Positions 44,531 to 56,065 of a DNA stretch of 64,000 nucleotides are shown here, piece after piece. Each line of letters opens with the position of its first letter. Within the stretch, counting starts at the first letter, position 1. The stretch spans positions 28,618-92,617 of the forward strand of contig JALPQD010000232.1 of NCBI GenBank assembly GCA_023101885.1. The letters run 5' to 3'. The notes under the pieces were generated by a model. It ran no database searches. It worked only from the letters and a program-made list of their open reading frames with translations, and was not told where the DNA came from. The stretch comes from Typhlomys cinereus. Taxonomy: Eukaryota > Chordata > Mammalia > Rodentia > Platacanthomyidae. Both the position numbers and the translations under genes were made by a program.

Positions 44531-46784
44531 GTTTTTAATTTAAAGAATACAGTGAACTGTCAATGTTTCTAACATAATTGAACAAAGTAAAGAATCTGGC
44601 TGAAGTTAGATGATTTAATAGCAAACTCTCCATTCTCTGGCTCTATAGTGACTTTGCATATGTTGGGTGTTCATTTGACAGACAGGTATGTCTTGGCATG
44701 ACAGTGGTTCAGCTCACATTACCAGTGTCATGAGAAAGTCTGAACCCATCCAGTGGCCTGTCAAAGCGAAGTCATGTTGTCTGGTTTATAGAGCTTTGCA
44801 GTATTATTACTTCATATATAATATTTATATAATGCAACTTTTTTTCTAAATAACCATTTGCCCTGACTTACCTCTTACCCATGCTTTATATCTTTTTCTC
44901 TTTTTCTGTATAATGCAGAGGCTTCCCTTCAGGGAGGTGCAAGGCTTTGGGTAAAAGAGATTTCCCTTCTACTTCTGCCATCCTTAAAAAACAACATACA
45001 AATCTAATTACGCATGAGGTAATGACCCTTAAATGGCAGAAAAAGTGACTATTGGAAAAAGGCAAAATAGTCAACGAGCAAAGATGAGGAAAGAAACAAA
45101 GGGCTGGCACATACTCGGTGTGAGGAGGGACACCGTCTAGCAGCGTTCAAGGAGATGCGACCAGAGGATGGGTAAGAGCCCCGCCATCAAACACTTGGAA
45201 AATCCTGTGAAGTTATGCAACGGAAAAACAGAAAGCCAATGACTCAGAGCCTTAGCTGTGTGTGGGAGCCATTGAAATAAACTGTCAAAGGAGAAAGATG
45301 GATTGCAACAGCCTCTACCCATGGATGTGGCAGCACACAAATGATGCGTAGGGCGTAGGCTCTGGTTACAGCCAGACGTGTTTTCAGTGAACAAGGAAGT
45401 GCCCCTAGGATACTAATCAGCAGGCCTGGAAGGGGTTGGGCACAGGCGTATTCTGCAGGGACTTTGCTGTTCAAGTGCCACAGTAGAAACAGGTTTTGTC
45501 ACGACAAGAGAGTTTTCATTCTTTATCTGATCTATAATCTCAGAATCTTCAACATGTTTCTTACTGAAAGCTGACAGCGGGTAACAAGTTATATATCTGA
45601 GGAAGAGGGGAGTACTGCAGACATGTTCTGTAGCTAATTTAATGGAAGCGAATTCTACTTTTTTTCAGAGGTCTACCAGACCTGAGGAAATACAGATAGC
45701 AAAGTAAAACAATGGATCCTTAGATATAGGGCCAATTGTTTGCCTGGAAGAATGTGGATAGTGTTACAAAGAACAAGTGTCTTTGTAGAGGAGAGGAAAT
45801 ATTTTCACCCTCATATGTAAGAGAGAAGGGCTTTTGGACAGAATGTTTTACTTTTTTGGGGTGCTAGGGACTAAACCTAAGCCTTGTGTATACTAGACAA
45901 ATATTCTACCATTGAACTATATCCCTGCCCCTAAAGGATAAAGTTAATCTTAATTCTTAAGATTTCAAAAAACTCTCCTTTCAATTTTTTCTTAAGTAGG
46001 CACATATATTATGTCTAGCACACTGACTAAAGTCATTTTCTTCCAGGTGTTTCTAACCGTTAGCATGAAGAAAATGGATCAGCAGTTGTAAGAGATGTAA
46101 ATTGACTGGCAAGTTGGGTGAAAAATTAGCAAAATCATTTGTTACTGTGGAGGTTTTTTTTTTTTAACCATTTTGTCAAGATGGCATAGTTGGCAGGTAT
46201 GAGTAAAATTCTTTCATGTGGAAATAAATGTCCGTGGCAGAAATTTTGGACCCCAAGCAAAGAATGGGCCTCCTTGCAGCTTACTCTCCCTTCCGTAGAG
46301 GAACTGCATTCTTTTGATTGACCCTGTTTTGTTGGTGGTGGGCTGCATTACTAGGATCTTCTTCATTTATGAGTATTGTGAAGAAGCAGAGCTTGTTCCC
46401 TCCTAGAATTTAAAACGCCAGCTATGACACAAAGTGGAGGGAGTCCCCCTCAAAGCAGCAATTCTAGCTTCCAAGAAGTGTTAGTTTTAGCAGAAAAATC
46501 AGATTTCTGCTTGGGAAATGGCAGCGGACTTTGCAGTGCTGGTGACATCAAACTGGAATTTATGGGGTAGCAATGGTAGCACAGCTAGAGGTAAGTAGTG
46601 TGTACCCCAAAATTGAATTTTAGAAGGCAGATGTACAGCTGGAACATCCAGTGTTCTTGGTATGCGACAGCAGTTGCTTCTCCAGCAAGTGTGGCAGCGC
46701 GCTTCAGGGCTGTGTGTTCCTGCCTGTGTAGCTCTAAACTGCTTTCCAGCTATCCTCTGTGATGTGGAAGCTTCCTGATTTTGC
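44531..46784. other. Mostly unique sequence
   Basis: A reversed ID lies at 45850-45935 ('gtgctagggactaaacctaa', 'accattgaactatatccc'). No gene was supported elsewhere. Confidence 0.45.
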
Positions 46785-47005
46785 TCTTTTCTTGTGTCCT
46801 TTCCTTTCCTTCCTTTTCCTTTGCTTTTTCCTTTCATTTCTTCTTTCCTTTCTCCTCCCCTCTTTTCCCTACTCTCCTCTTCCATCTCCTTTTCTTTCCT
46901 CTGTTTCGTGTCACCAGGTTGGCCTCAGAATCCTGATTTTTTTGTCTCCACCACCCAACTGCTGGGATTACAGATGTGGCTGCCCTATGCTCTTTTAATG
47001 GATTA
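46785..47005 (-). repeat. CT-rich tract and B1 SINE
   Basis: A CCTTT-rich pyrimidine tract (46790-46910) adjoins a reversed B1: 'caccaggttggcctcagaat' and 'ctgctgggattacagatg'. Confidence 0.65.
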
Positions 47006-47152
47006 CCTTTCCCTTCACCTGCCACACTTTGACTTCTCCTGCTTGCAACCCAGAACCTGATGGCTACTTTTGGAGACCTTGTTAAACTTCTGTGGTCTAG
47101 TGTAATCAGAATACCATGCTGGTGACAGAAATCTGATAGCAGGCAGCTTGGG

Positions 47153-47390
47153 GCTGGAGAGATGGCTCAGGGGTTAAGACTCTGTCTCACAAGCAGAAGG
47201 TCCTGAGTTTTGATCCCAAGTCCATGGAAAAACGCCAGGCGGAAATAGGGGTGGCCTGCTTTTCTGGCCCTGGTGGGCTCCCCCAGAGCAGAGCAAGAAG
47301 GAGGTGGAAGCAATCCAGGATGATTCCCAAAGTCACCCTTAGTTCTCCATAGGAACATACCGTACCCTCGATACAATATGTTTTAATTGG
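47153..47390 (+). repeat. B2-superfamily SINE
   Basis: 'ggggctggagagatggctca', B box-like 'cctgagttttgatccc', body 'ctggccctggtgggc' and 'caatccaggatgattccc'. Moderately diverged. Confidence 0.88.
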
Positions 47391-47489
47391 TTGACTAACA
47401 TAATTAAACAGTCTAGAGAGGAAGACATTTAGGAGTGCTGAATTAAGAGCTCAGCCAGTGCCTTCAGGTCCTGCTTGTAAAAAGATTAT

Positions 47490-47640
47490 TATTATTATTA
47501 TTTGTGGTTATGCTGTGTATGCAGACGTGCACAGAGATCAGAGGACAACTTTATGGAGTTATTCTTTACACTTTTGCACGGGCTCTGGGGATCAAACTCA
47601 GGTCATCAGGCTTGGACAGAAAATGCTTTTATTATTTATT
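47490..47640 (-). repeat. B3-like SINE
   Basis: Reversed B3: 'cagagatcagaggacaac', 'ctctggggatcaaactcagg', 'tcatcaggcttgg'. The left side carries an ATT repeat (47486-47500). Confidence 0.6.
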
Positions 47641-48309
47641 TGTTTATATTTATTTAAATCTCTTGGTTCTATCTTCAGTCTTAGATTTCATGCAATATCA
47701 AGATGGCGGTAGTGATTCTAGGTGATCCTACCGTTTCATGAGCTTGGTTTCAGGAGACAAGAGCACTTAATGGCTCTGATGGAGATTCACATAGAAACCA
47801 ACCCTCTGAATCAAGAGAACACAACATTTTGGCAGCTGCTCTGAGCTTCCTGACACATCCCTGGAGCTCAGATTCTCTTAAGAGTAGTGTTTCTCTTTTC
47901 ACATGAATAACACCTTCATTTTTTTGTTAAGTATTTTTACTGAAGACTTTTGGGTATCATGAGCAGATTGAACACTTACTAGACATTCTGCTAGACAAAG
48001 GAGATTTAAAGTTGAATTGGATGTAATCCTCATTTTAGAAGAATAGAGATTTAGGGAGGTGGTATAAGTAAGTCAATGCATTTGACTTACTGCTAACCAG
48101 TTATAGAATGGTTGCCATTAATTTAGTATAGTAAGTGAAATAAAGTTCTTGTTCTGATGTAGCTTATACTATAAGAGAATAAGAGTAAATAAACAAATAA
48201 AAATGTAAGAGAGAGTGATACATACAAAGGAAAATAGCCACATAAGTCTTCTCTGAGAGAATGCTAGAAGTGTGGAAGATGTGAGCTAGCATATGGATGG
48301 CCCCAGAGA
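47641..48309. other. Unassigned, possibly ancient repeat relics
   Basis: 'gaacacttactagacattc' followed by 'ccaaaggagattt'-like sequence resembles old L2/MIR-type repeats. No gene was supported. Confidence 0.35.
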
Positions 48310-48653
48310 AGAACATTCTTAGTCCATCTTAGCAGGAAAACTCACACCAATACCAAGAGCTGAGGGCACTGACTGCACCATCTCCACATAACAGTTAAGA
48401 GAGGGACAATTGTCACTTGCCAGACTAGCATGACTGGCCAGGCATATAAGAATGCCAGCTTCCTCACCCAGTTCCTCCATCTTGTTCACCTGCTCAGGGA
48501 TTAATCCCACCCACCAAGAACTGGGCCTTCTCCATCAACTAGACAATCTCCTGCAGGTTTGCTCTGGTTTTAACTCAACTACTAAGTCTTTATAAATGTG
48601 CCTAGAGCTCAAACCCTCAACTGTCAAGTTGACACCTGTATTTAACTGTGGCA
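48310..48653 (-). repeat. MaLR-type LTR, truncated
   Basis: Colinear with 42055-42382 ('caccaataccaagagctgag', 'gccttctccatcaactagac', 'ctcaactgtcaagttgacac'). The left end, which would hold the AATAAA region, is missing. No target duplication was found. Confidence 0.75.
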
Positions 48654-48659
48654 GTAGCT

Positions 48660-49170
48660 TTTAAAACTAGGAAACTGACTAGATTACTTGAAGAGTAAAT
48701 AGACTGTATAAGGTCAGTCAAAAAAAGATGATGAAACATTAGTAAGAGGAGAATCAAGAAAAAGTGAAATCTAGAAATCAAGAAAAGGAAGGAAGTGGTT
48801 GTGTCAAACAATCCACCTGGTAGGTCAGTTAGAGGTGACTAGGCAGTTCCATCACTTGTGGCTATCTTGGGAACACTCATAACTTTGTGAGTTATTTCGC
48901 TAGAATATTCAAGTTGAAATATCAAATTAAATGTGTTACACAGATAAAGGGCAGGAATGACAATGAGTGACTGAGACAGAGAAATGGAAGTGAGGAGTTA
49001 GAATGGAATCAAGTGAGCTTAAGTGATAATGGGTAAGAATGAAACTTTTATAGATGCCCTTGGAATTCCATAAGGAGGGTATTTTAAATGCATGGAGAAG
49101 CAGGAAAATTTATGTATAGTAGATGTTGGAATAGATTTTGTTTTTTAAAAAAAGCAGTAGTACCTGTACA
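48660..49170. other. Unassigned sequence
   Basis: No gene or clear repeat seen. Confidence 0.4.
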
Positions 49171-49174
49171 GTAG

Positions 49175-49485
49175 AATTTTTTTCGTGTATATGTGTGTGT
49201 GGTGTATGTGTCTGTTTTTGTATGGGAATGGACACAAATGAGTGGGTGTATGTGCACAAGTGTGTGCGTCTTTTGAGATCCGAGGGTGTTATCTTTATCT
49301 TTATCATTGTCTATCACTCTTCTACCTTAGTGTTGTGTGTCTGAACCTCTAGTTAAATCCAAAGCATGCCATTAGGGTTAGTGTGGCTATCCAGATTGCT
49401 CTGGGAATTCCAGAGCTAGAATGAGAAGCTATACTTACCTGGCATTGTGTTGTGTGTGTGCGCGCGTGTGTGCGTGCGTGCGTGC

Positions 49486-49528
<43 letters not shown>

Positions 49529-49835
49529 TGCCTGCCCTGTGAAGGACCAAGGAAAACTTTGGAAATTACCCTGGATTGCTTTACCTCCTTTTGCTTCCCC
49601 CTGAGAGATTTCCCAAACATCACCTTCCAGAGCCGGAAATGCCATTTCCATCTGGCGTTTTTACAAGGGACCTGGAATCCAAACTCAGGTCCTCCTGCTA
49701 GTGGGGCAGAGTTTAGTGAGCCGTCTCTCTAGCTTCCTACCTGGCATTTTTGTATGTGAATTGGGGACCTAACTTAAGTCCCTTTGCTTTCCAGGCAAGA
49801 GCTTTATTAGTCACTGAGCCAACCCCAACCCTATA
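49175..49835 (-). repeat. B4 SINE carrying a nested SINE
   Basis: The outer B4 is 49175-49446 plus 49738-49835 ('cctggcatttttgtatg', 'attggggacctaactta', 'cactgagccaacccc'). The gap is filled by a B2-superfamily copy. Confidence 0.75.
49447..49737 (-). repeat. Nested B2-superfamily SINE, 11-bp target duplication
   Basis: Flanked by TACCTGGCATT at 49436-49446 and 49738-49748. A long TG tract with CG interruptions (49449-49527) forms its 3' end and the reversed head reads 'ggaatccaaactcagg' and 'gagccgtctctctagc'. Confidence 0.9.
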
Positions 49836-49965
49836 CGGTAAGATTTTTCAAACGAAGGATATGCTTTAGAGCATATAACTTTGACACAACGTGAGGTGTG
49901 GCAAATGGCAAATAGTTTGAAACAACTGAAATGAAGCAAATTGACATGACTACAGGGCGAAATAT

Positions 49966-50395
49966 TGTGATAGCTACAGGCATCAATTTGACAATTAAAA
50001 GCTCAAGCTTTGGGCACTTTGTAATGAATTAACAGTTGAGTTAAGCCCTTGAGCAAATCTGCAGGAAAATTAATTGGCGAGGGAAGACCCAGCCCATGGT
50101 GGGTGGGACTTTTCTCTGGGCAGGTGTGTAAGATGGAGGAAGCTGATTCAGGTAATGAGCATATTTCTGCATATTTGGACAGACATGCGGTCTGAGGAGT
50201 GAGGATTTCTCCTCTCTCAACAATCCTGTGGATAAGGCGTGGTCAGTTCCCTTGGTTCCCAGGTGTCGCTATAATTTCCTCTGTCAAGCTAGATTAACAA
50301 ATGTAACCAGACAATCATAAGCAAGAATAAAACTCCTTGTTTCCCTAAACTGTTTGATCATGAATTTATTGGCAGCATGCAGGGAAACTGTGACA
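49966..50395 (+). repeat. MaLR-type solo LTR with perfect 5-bp target duplication
   Basis: The 430-bp element runs TGTGATAG...AACTGTGACA, flanked by AATAT (49961-49965 and 50396-50400). It contains 'atcaatttgac', 'agacccagcccatggtgggt' and AATAAA at 50326-50331, in ORR1/MLT1-like order. It is the only well-bounded MaLR LTR here in plus orientation. Confidence 0.88.
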
Positions 50396-50400
50396 AATAT

Positions 50401-51140
50401 AACCAGCATAACACATTGAAGCATTCTGTGTGAATTTATATATATGTATATTTTCATATCTCCTTTAGAATTTGCATTAGTAATTGTGCATATTTACAGT
50501 GTGATATTTCAATGCATATACTCAATGTGTCATAAGAAGATTAGAGCAATTAGCATGTCTGTCATTCAATGAAATAAAATTTCTTTGTGTTAAGAACATA
50601 CAAACTCCTCTTTACTAGCAGTTTTGAAATGTCCAATTAATTATCAACAATGGTTACACTGTTGTGCCATTTTCTCCCTCATGAGCTGTATATCCTGTTT
50701 GGTTTTTATTTGTGGCAATTATCACTATATGAAATCAGATACACATTTTTGCCTATTTACTTTCTTGCCCATGAGGTCAGGGATCCAAGGTTCTCTGTAG
50801 ACTCTCTCTCTCTTTCCCACTCCTTTCTCTTTCTTTTTTCTTGCTGAGCTAAGGATAGCTTTTAAATATGCTAAGTAATTTGCACTTTTCCAAAAAGAAG
50901 CTTAGAGGAAATATGGAGGCTGGATTGACTATAAGGATAGACTGCCTTCAAGGAAATGGACCTTTTGCAGGAATTCATCTGAAACACAAAGTATTGATTT
51001 TTGCAAATGGTGATAAAGTGGATATGCAAGATGTGAAGAAGGTTTTATGTCTTACTTCAGGTATTATGTAGAACTTTGATAGCAGAACATTAATTTAGTT
51101 TTGGACATGTATTTCAATTTAATAGATATCTGGGCGATTT
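50401..51140. other. Mostly unique sequence with an L2-like fragment
   Basis: At 50690-50805 'ttatcactatatgaaatcag', 'ttgcctatttactttcttg' and 'gaggtcagggatccaagg' parallel the L2 end at 51975-52060. No gene was supported. Confidence 0.4.
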
Positions 51141-51144
51141 TATT

Positions 51145-51537
51145 CTTGTATGTCTCTTTATGTATGGTAAATGTGTGTGTGTATGCACGTTCATGTGTCT
51201 GTGGGCACATATGTGTTTGTGCAGATATACGTGTATATAAGGGTGTGTGAGTGTGGAGGCCTGAGGTTGACATCTGGAATCACCCTTCATTCTTCTTCCG
51301 CCTTCCTGTTTTGAGACTAGGTCTCCAATTAAACTCAGAGCTCACCTATATAGCTAGTCTTGCTAGCCAGTTTGCTTGGGGGGAATGCCCGTCTCTGCCT
51401 TCTAGGGTTGGAATTACCGTGTACTGCCACATCCACTGAACATTTTATTAAGTGTGGGATCTGGGCATCTGAACTCTGGTCCCTTCACATGCACAGTCAG
51501 GGCTTTAGCCATCGCCCCCTCTTCCCAACCCCTCTTG
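51145..51537 (-). repeat. B4/RSINE1 SINE
   Basis: Reversed B4: TG-rich start, 'ggaggcctgaggttgacatc', 'gagactaggtctccaatt', 'actcagagctcacc' and a diverged head at 51470-51530. Confidence 0.72.
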
Positions 51538-51859
51538 GAGTTCTCTCTCTCTTTTCACTTTCCGTATGATTTCTGGAACACAGGCTCTTTTCCTCTGATT
51601 TCACAGGAACCAGTCTTAATGGTTGGCAAAGATCCCTTCACGTTCAATAAGTTCTTCCTCTTCCTCATCTTCGCAGGAGCATGGACATGGCTGATTATTG
51701 TTTACTGAACCCAACTTTCTTCTAGTTTTCTTTATTTCTAGTTTATCTCTCCAGTTGCTTCCTTCTCAGCCTTTTTTTCTGGGTTTTTCCTGGTGGAAAC
51801 CAAAAGGGTGAAATACCCAGGGTCCTAGGACTCAGCTTTCCGGTCACAATTTGCTCTGC

Positions 51860-52135
51860 CATCTGGATGATCTCATTTAGAGTCATGGCTTTAAATAACA
51901 GCTGCTTCAAATCACATCTCAGAGACGACTTTCTTCTGCAAGTCATCTCTCCTGTTTTGCTTTCTTCATGGCAATTATCACCATTCAAGATCATATATAC
52001 ATTTAAACTTGCTTCTGACTTTCTTCCCTCTGAGAACAGGGATTGTGTCTGTTTTGTTCTTTGGTGTAACCTCAGCAACTAGAACAGTGTCTGGAACATG
52101 AGAGACTCCTTAAAAACAGTTAATAGATGCTTGGA
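51860..52135 (+). repeat. L2 3' end relic
   Basis: 'cagctgcttcaaatcacatc', 'ctctgagaacagggattgtg', 'gtctgttttgttctttg', 'cagcaactagaacagtgtc' and 'gttaatagatgcttggatg' follow the order of an L2 3' end. Confidence 0.7.
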
Positions 52136-52176
52136 TGAGACTTCCACAGTCTTTTTTTAATAGAATTCTTGTTCTT

Positions 52177-52186
52177 TTTTTTTTTA

Positions 52187-52233
<47 letters not shown>

Positions 52234-52488
52234 TGTGTATGTGTGTGTGTGTGTGTGTTTATCAGAGGATACTCACTGCGTGTCCCTGTGGAGGACCAAG
52301 TATGACCTCGGGATTCATCCTGGATTGCTTTTACCTCCTTGCTTCGTTCTGAGATTTTCCAGGCTCTGTCCATGAGGGCTGGAAGTTCAGGCTACCTACT
52401 GCTGTTTCTGCCTAGTATTTTTATGTATGACCTGTGATGGGAACTCAGGACCTTCTGCTTGTGAGACAATCTTAACTCCAGCCCAAAA
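52177..52488 (-). repeat. B2-superfamily SINE, 10-bp target duplication
   Basis: Flanked by TCTTGTTCTT at 52167-52176 and 52489-52498. A 70-bp TG tract (52188-52258) forms the 3' end; the head is degraded ('gacaatcttaactccagccc'). Confidence 0.88.
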
Positions 52489-52624
52489 TCTTGTTCTTAA
52501 CTTCAAGACAGAAAAAAACCATTACTTTCTAGAGTGAAAAGGAGTGACATCTGTGAGATACAGGTATTTAAGAGGCAAGCAAGAGAAAGGATCCTGAAAA
52601 GGAGTCCCAGAATCAACAGATAGA

Positions 52625-52737
52625 AAAACTTGGGGGACAGACAGGGGTATCCCAAGTTCAAGGTCAGTTTTGGAACATAGCAAATTCCAGGTTAGACTGA
52701 ACTATCTGTATGTGTCTCAAAAAACAAATGGACAGAC
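52625..52737 (+). repeat. B1-like SINE
   Basis: 'cccaagttcaaggtcagt', 'aaattccaggttagactg' and 'gtctcaaaaaacaaa' suit a diverged B1 right half. Confidence 0.5.
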
Positions 52738-52739
52738 AG

Positions 52740-54915
52740 GAAAGGGAACTCCATGAAATATATATCAACAAAACTTAAGACTAGAGTTAAGAAAAAGGCA
52801 GATGAGTGTGTAAGTTGGATAGGAAGTGATGGATGTGATTTGGTGTGTTAATGAGCAATGTTTATTATTTGGAGCAGTGAAAAGAGAAATAAGATCCAGT
52901 TTAGCCAATGGAACTTTGCTTGGAGGTAAAGATGATGTCCGGATGGAAAGAGAGGTGGATGGAAAGAGAGGTATATGACCATGAGGAAGTAGCTTTGTAA
53001 TTGGATAATGGATAGAGACTTGAAGAGTTTCAAACACATGTTAAGTACATGAAGGTTCACGGTGGGTGATTCTGGTAAAAGTTCAGAAAAAAGAGAACTG
53101 GAGAGAAAACCAGAAAGAATACATAATAATCACTAAAAATGCTGACAGTTACTAAAGGCTAGTTCCTTGAGAACTAAAATGGAAGTAAGGACCATGTCAT
53201 TAGAAACCAGAAGAAAGGTGATCTTCATTAAAACGTGCTGAAGAAGTTGGTGAATTTGGTTCATTTTCTTTGCAAAGCACGTCTTTAAAGCATTGAAACT
53301 GGATACATACTTGAAGATATTTACGAGCAAAATATTAAAGAAGTAGCTTGGCTCCTCCTAAGTGCTCATAAACTATGAGACGAGAGGGATGGATTGAAGC
53401 CGTAATTGTTAAGCAATCCCAGAGGCAGAACTTGAAGGTTTTGAGAATTCTCCAATATTTCTTGTTTGAGGCATCTAGACTGTGGTATTTCTCTGTAGCA
53501 TACCAAGCAGGCAAAGGCAGAGTTTCCTAGCCAGCTGTACCTGAAAAAGTTCAATTTGCAACGTAGTACACTGGCTTGTGTTCCCCCTCTGGATTTAGTT
53601 CAGGGTTTTTCCTCCAAATCAAAATGGTTTGGAAACTGGTTCTTCAAAAACCTCTCACTTGGCCCTTGCTAGGCAGTTAATTGTCAAGAGAGTTGAGTCT
53701 CGTTTCCAGAGGGGAAGAAGATCTTTTGGAACAAAGGGGATATATAGCCCAAACAAACAAGTAGTTGGCCTGGAAATGACCGCTCTCTCCATGTGACTCA
53801 GAAAGGAGAATGCCGTGCCGCTTGCATTCCTGCCTGGAAGGGAGCTTTTGAGCTACAGAAATGTGGAAATCAGCAAGCAGTTCAAGAGCCCCAGGATAAG
53901 GAAGAGGTGCCAAGACTACACAGAGGTGGGAGTTTATAAGAGGCAGAAAGACATCCCGAGGACAAGTTTATACAAGAACTGCTTAGGGAAAGACATAAAA
54001 GGAGGTGAAGCAAGAAACCTCAAGATTAACTTGGCATCCTACAAATCTTTTTGAGAAAATCCCCAACCCAGACTGTCAGAAAGCCTTCCTGTGCTTTCCT
54101 CAGAGGCTTGCACTTGTCCCAAGCCTGCTTCTTTGCCGGACATGCCACGTGAACCAGCCTTTAGAGACTCAACCTTGGCAGCATTTGCTGTAAATCATTT
54201 CTTGCTCAGCACTTCCCCTGGAGAGAGACAGTCGCTCGCAAGCAGGTGCTGGCGTGGTTGTTGCAAAGCTGTGGCCTTTCCAAGTAATATTTTATGGAGA
54301 AATACAGTGATTTCCATTCTCCTCCCACCTTCAAATCCTCCACTGCACACATGCATCAGTGATCAAATTGATTAGCCAGGCTACTTGTTCGGTTTTATTC
54401 TACTTGTCTTTAAGATACACTAGGATTCAAAAGAAAGTGATAGCGTTCAGACAAAAGAACGGATCTTTACACTATTGTTCTTCAATTATCTTTACACTTT
54501 CAACTAGAGTAGCTATGAACCCCACGTTTATTTAACACTTCTTCTTGCTAAAGAGGTATTAATGGCTTCATGCTTACAAGACCTGTTAGCAGGTTGTTTC
54601 TCTGAGATGAGAACATTTGACCTTCACGAGGAACTGTAAAATTCTTAACAAGGATTAAGTCCCACGAACTGGATTCCAAAAATAAAGTGAGAGACTTTAA
54701 AAAATCACTATAAAGGTAATTTTGCCAATGTGCCAAAATTCTGTCATATAACTTGTTATTACTATTTCGTAATTGTTCATTGTTAATGGATCTGCTATAC
54801 ATATTATACTCAGTTTGATGAGCAACTATAGTTTGAAAATGTTTTCACTGAAAAAAAAAATTACTTAGATCCTCTTATAATGTCAACAACATCTAAAACT
54901 GGCCCCAAACCAATA
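52740..54915. other. Unique sequence
   Basis: No gene or clear repeat. Several open frames near 53677-54375 lack domains. Confidence 0.4.
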
Positions 54916-54919
54916 GTGC

Positions 54920-55075
54920 CTAGGCCATGTGGATTGGCTCACACTGTAATCCCAGCTGCCTGGGAGGGGCTCAGGCGGAGGAAGACCATGAGTCTGAGGG
55001 CAGCCTGGGTTAGAGCAGGACCCTGTCTCAAACTACAGCAATGACAGCAAACAAGGAAAAAAGAAAAATAAAAAG
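54920..55075 (+). repeat. B1 SINE
   Basis: 'gtggattggctcacactg', 'taatcccagctgcctgggag', 'ctgagggcagcctgggttag', 'accctgtctcaaacta' and an A-rich tail. Confidence 0.75.
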
Positions 55076-55109
55076 GTAGATACCTAGGAAAGCAAAAATC
55101 TTAGGAATT

Positions 55110-55205
55110 GTTCAGAACTGAGGCTATAAGTCAGTGACGCAAAAGTACTTGTCCGACATGGTAAAAGCCCTAGGTTTGATTTCTAGCACCACAGAAAATG
55201 AAGTC
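55110..55205 (+). repeat. ID-like SINE
   Basis: 'ctgaggctataagtcagtg', 'ttgtccgacatggtaaaagc' and 'taggtttgatttctagcacc'. It sits just after the B1, so the pair could be one diverged composite. Confidence 0.55.
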
Positions 55206-55734
55206 TGGGATTTTTTTTCTTTTGGATAATGTTAGAAGAATGACTTTTTTTTATTGTCAACTGATTTATGGGTTCTACTTGAACTGAAAAGACACTGTCA
55301 GATGCCATAGAAGGTAACAGAGGAATATGAGTTCTAGAAAGTTTAACTGGTTCTGTTAATTGCTCAAGAAACCTGTTGCTTGCAGACATGATTTTTACAG
55401 AAAACATCAACCAAAAAAGAATATTCTGTCAATTTGTCTGCTTCACTTCATTCAGGTCTTTGACTCAACATCAACATGTTTATTGAGGAATTGATTAGGA
55501 ATATGGATTCTCAAACTCTCCTGAGTTTACAGAAATTCTAGGACTCCCAATCTCTGTTTTAGGTAGGTTTCTAAGTGATTCTTATGAATGTTAAAGTTCA
55601 GGGGCACTTTTTTTCCCCAATTCTGTAGCTACTCATGACTTTATTTTTAGAAATGCTATGAAAGCAAATAAAAGTGATCCGATTTGCTATAGACAAACTA
55701 TTTTGTCTGGATTGGCTTGGCTTCTGTTTTAGCT
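55206..55734. other. Unassigned sequence
   Basis: No gene or clear repeat seen. Confidence 0.4.
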
Positions 55735-55737
55735 TCA

Positions 55738-56065
55738 GACACATTAGTGTAGCAAAATACCCGACCCAAGCAACGTAGGAGAAAAGAGTAATTCTAGCTT
55801 ACAATTTCAGGTCACAGTTCACCATGGTAGAAATGTCACAGGAGCATGAGTCGAGGGAACTGGTCATACATGCAAAGTCAAGAGCAGAAAGCAGCCATGA
55901 CTGAATGCATACTTGCTTATTTGCCAATGCTCAACTAGCTCTCTTCACCTTTATGTAGTCCCAGACCACCTTTCTAGGGAATGATCCCACCTAAATGTTA
56001 TCAAGACAACTTCTCACAAACATGCCCAGAGGCCAACTTTAATCTAAACACTACCTTTTGGGTGT
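55738..56065 (-). repeat. Rodent MaLR-type LTR (ORR1/MT-like)
   Basis: Plus-strand order 'gtagcaaaatacccgaccc', 'gcttacaatttcaggtcaca', 'gttcaccatggtagaaatg', 'gaatgatcccacctaaatg' and 'aaacatgcccagaggcc' matches a reversed rodent MaLR LTR. No target duplication was resolved. Confidence 0.65.

Noticed and set aside
45137..45474. Overlapping minus-strand frames of 85 and 76 codons
   Set aside because: No domain, no homology recognised and no splice or polyadenylation context.
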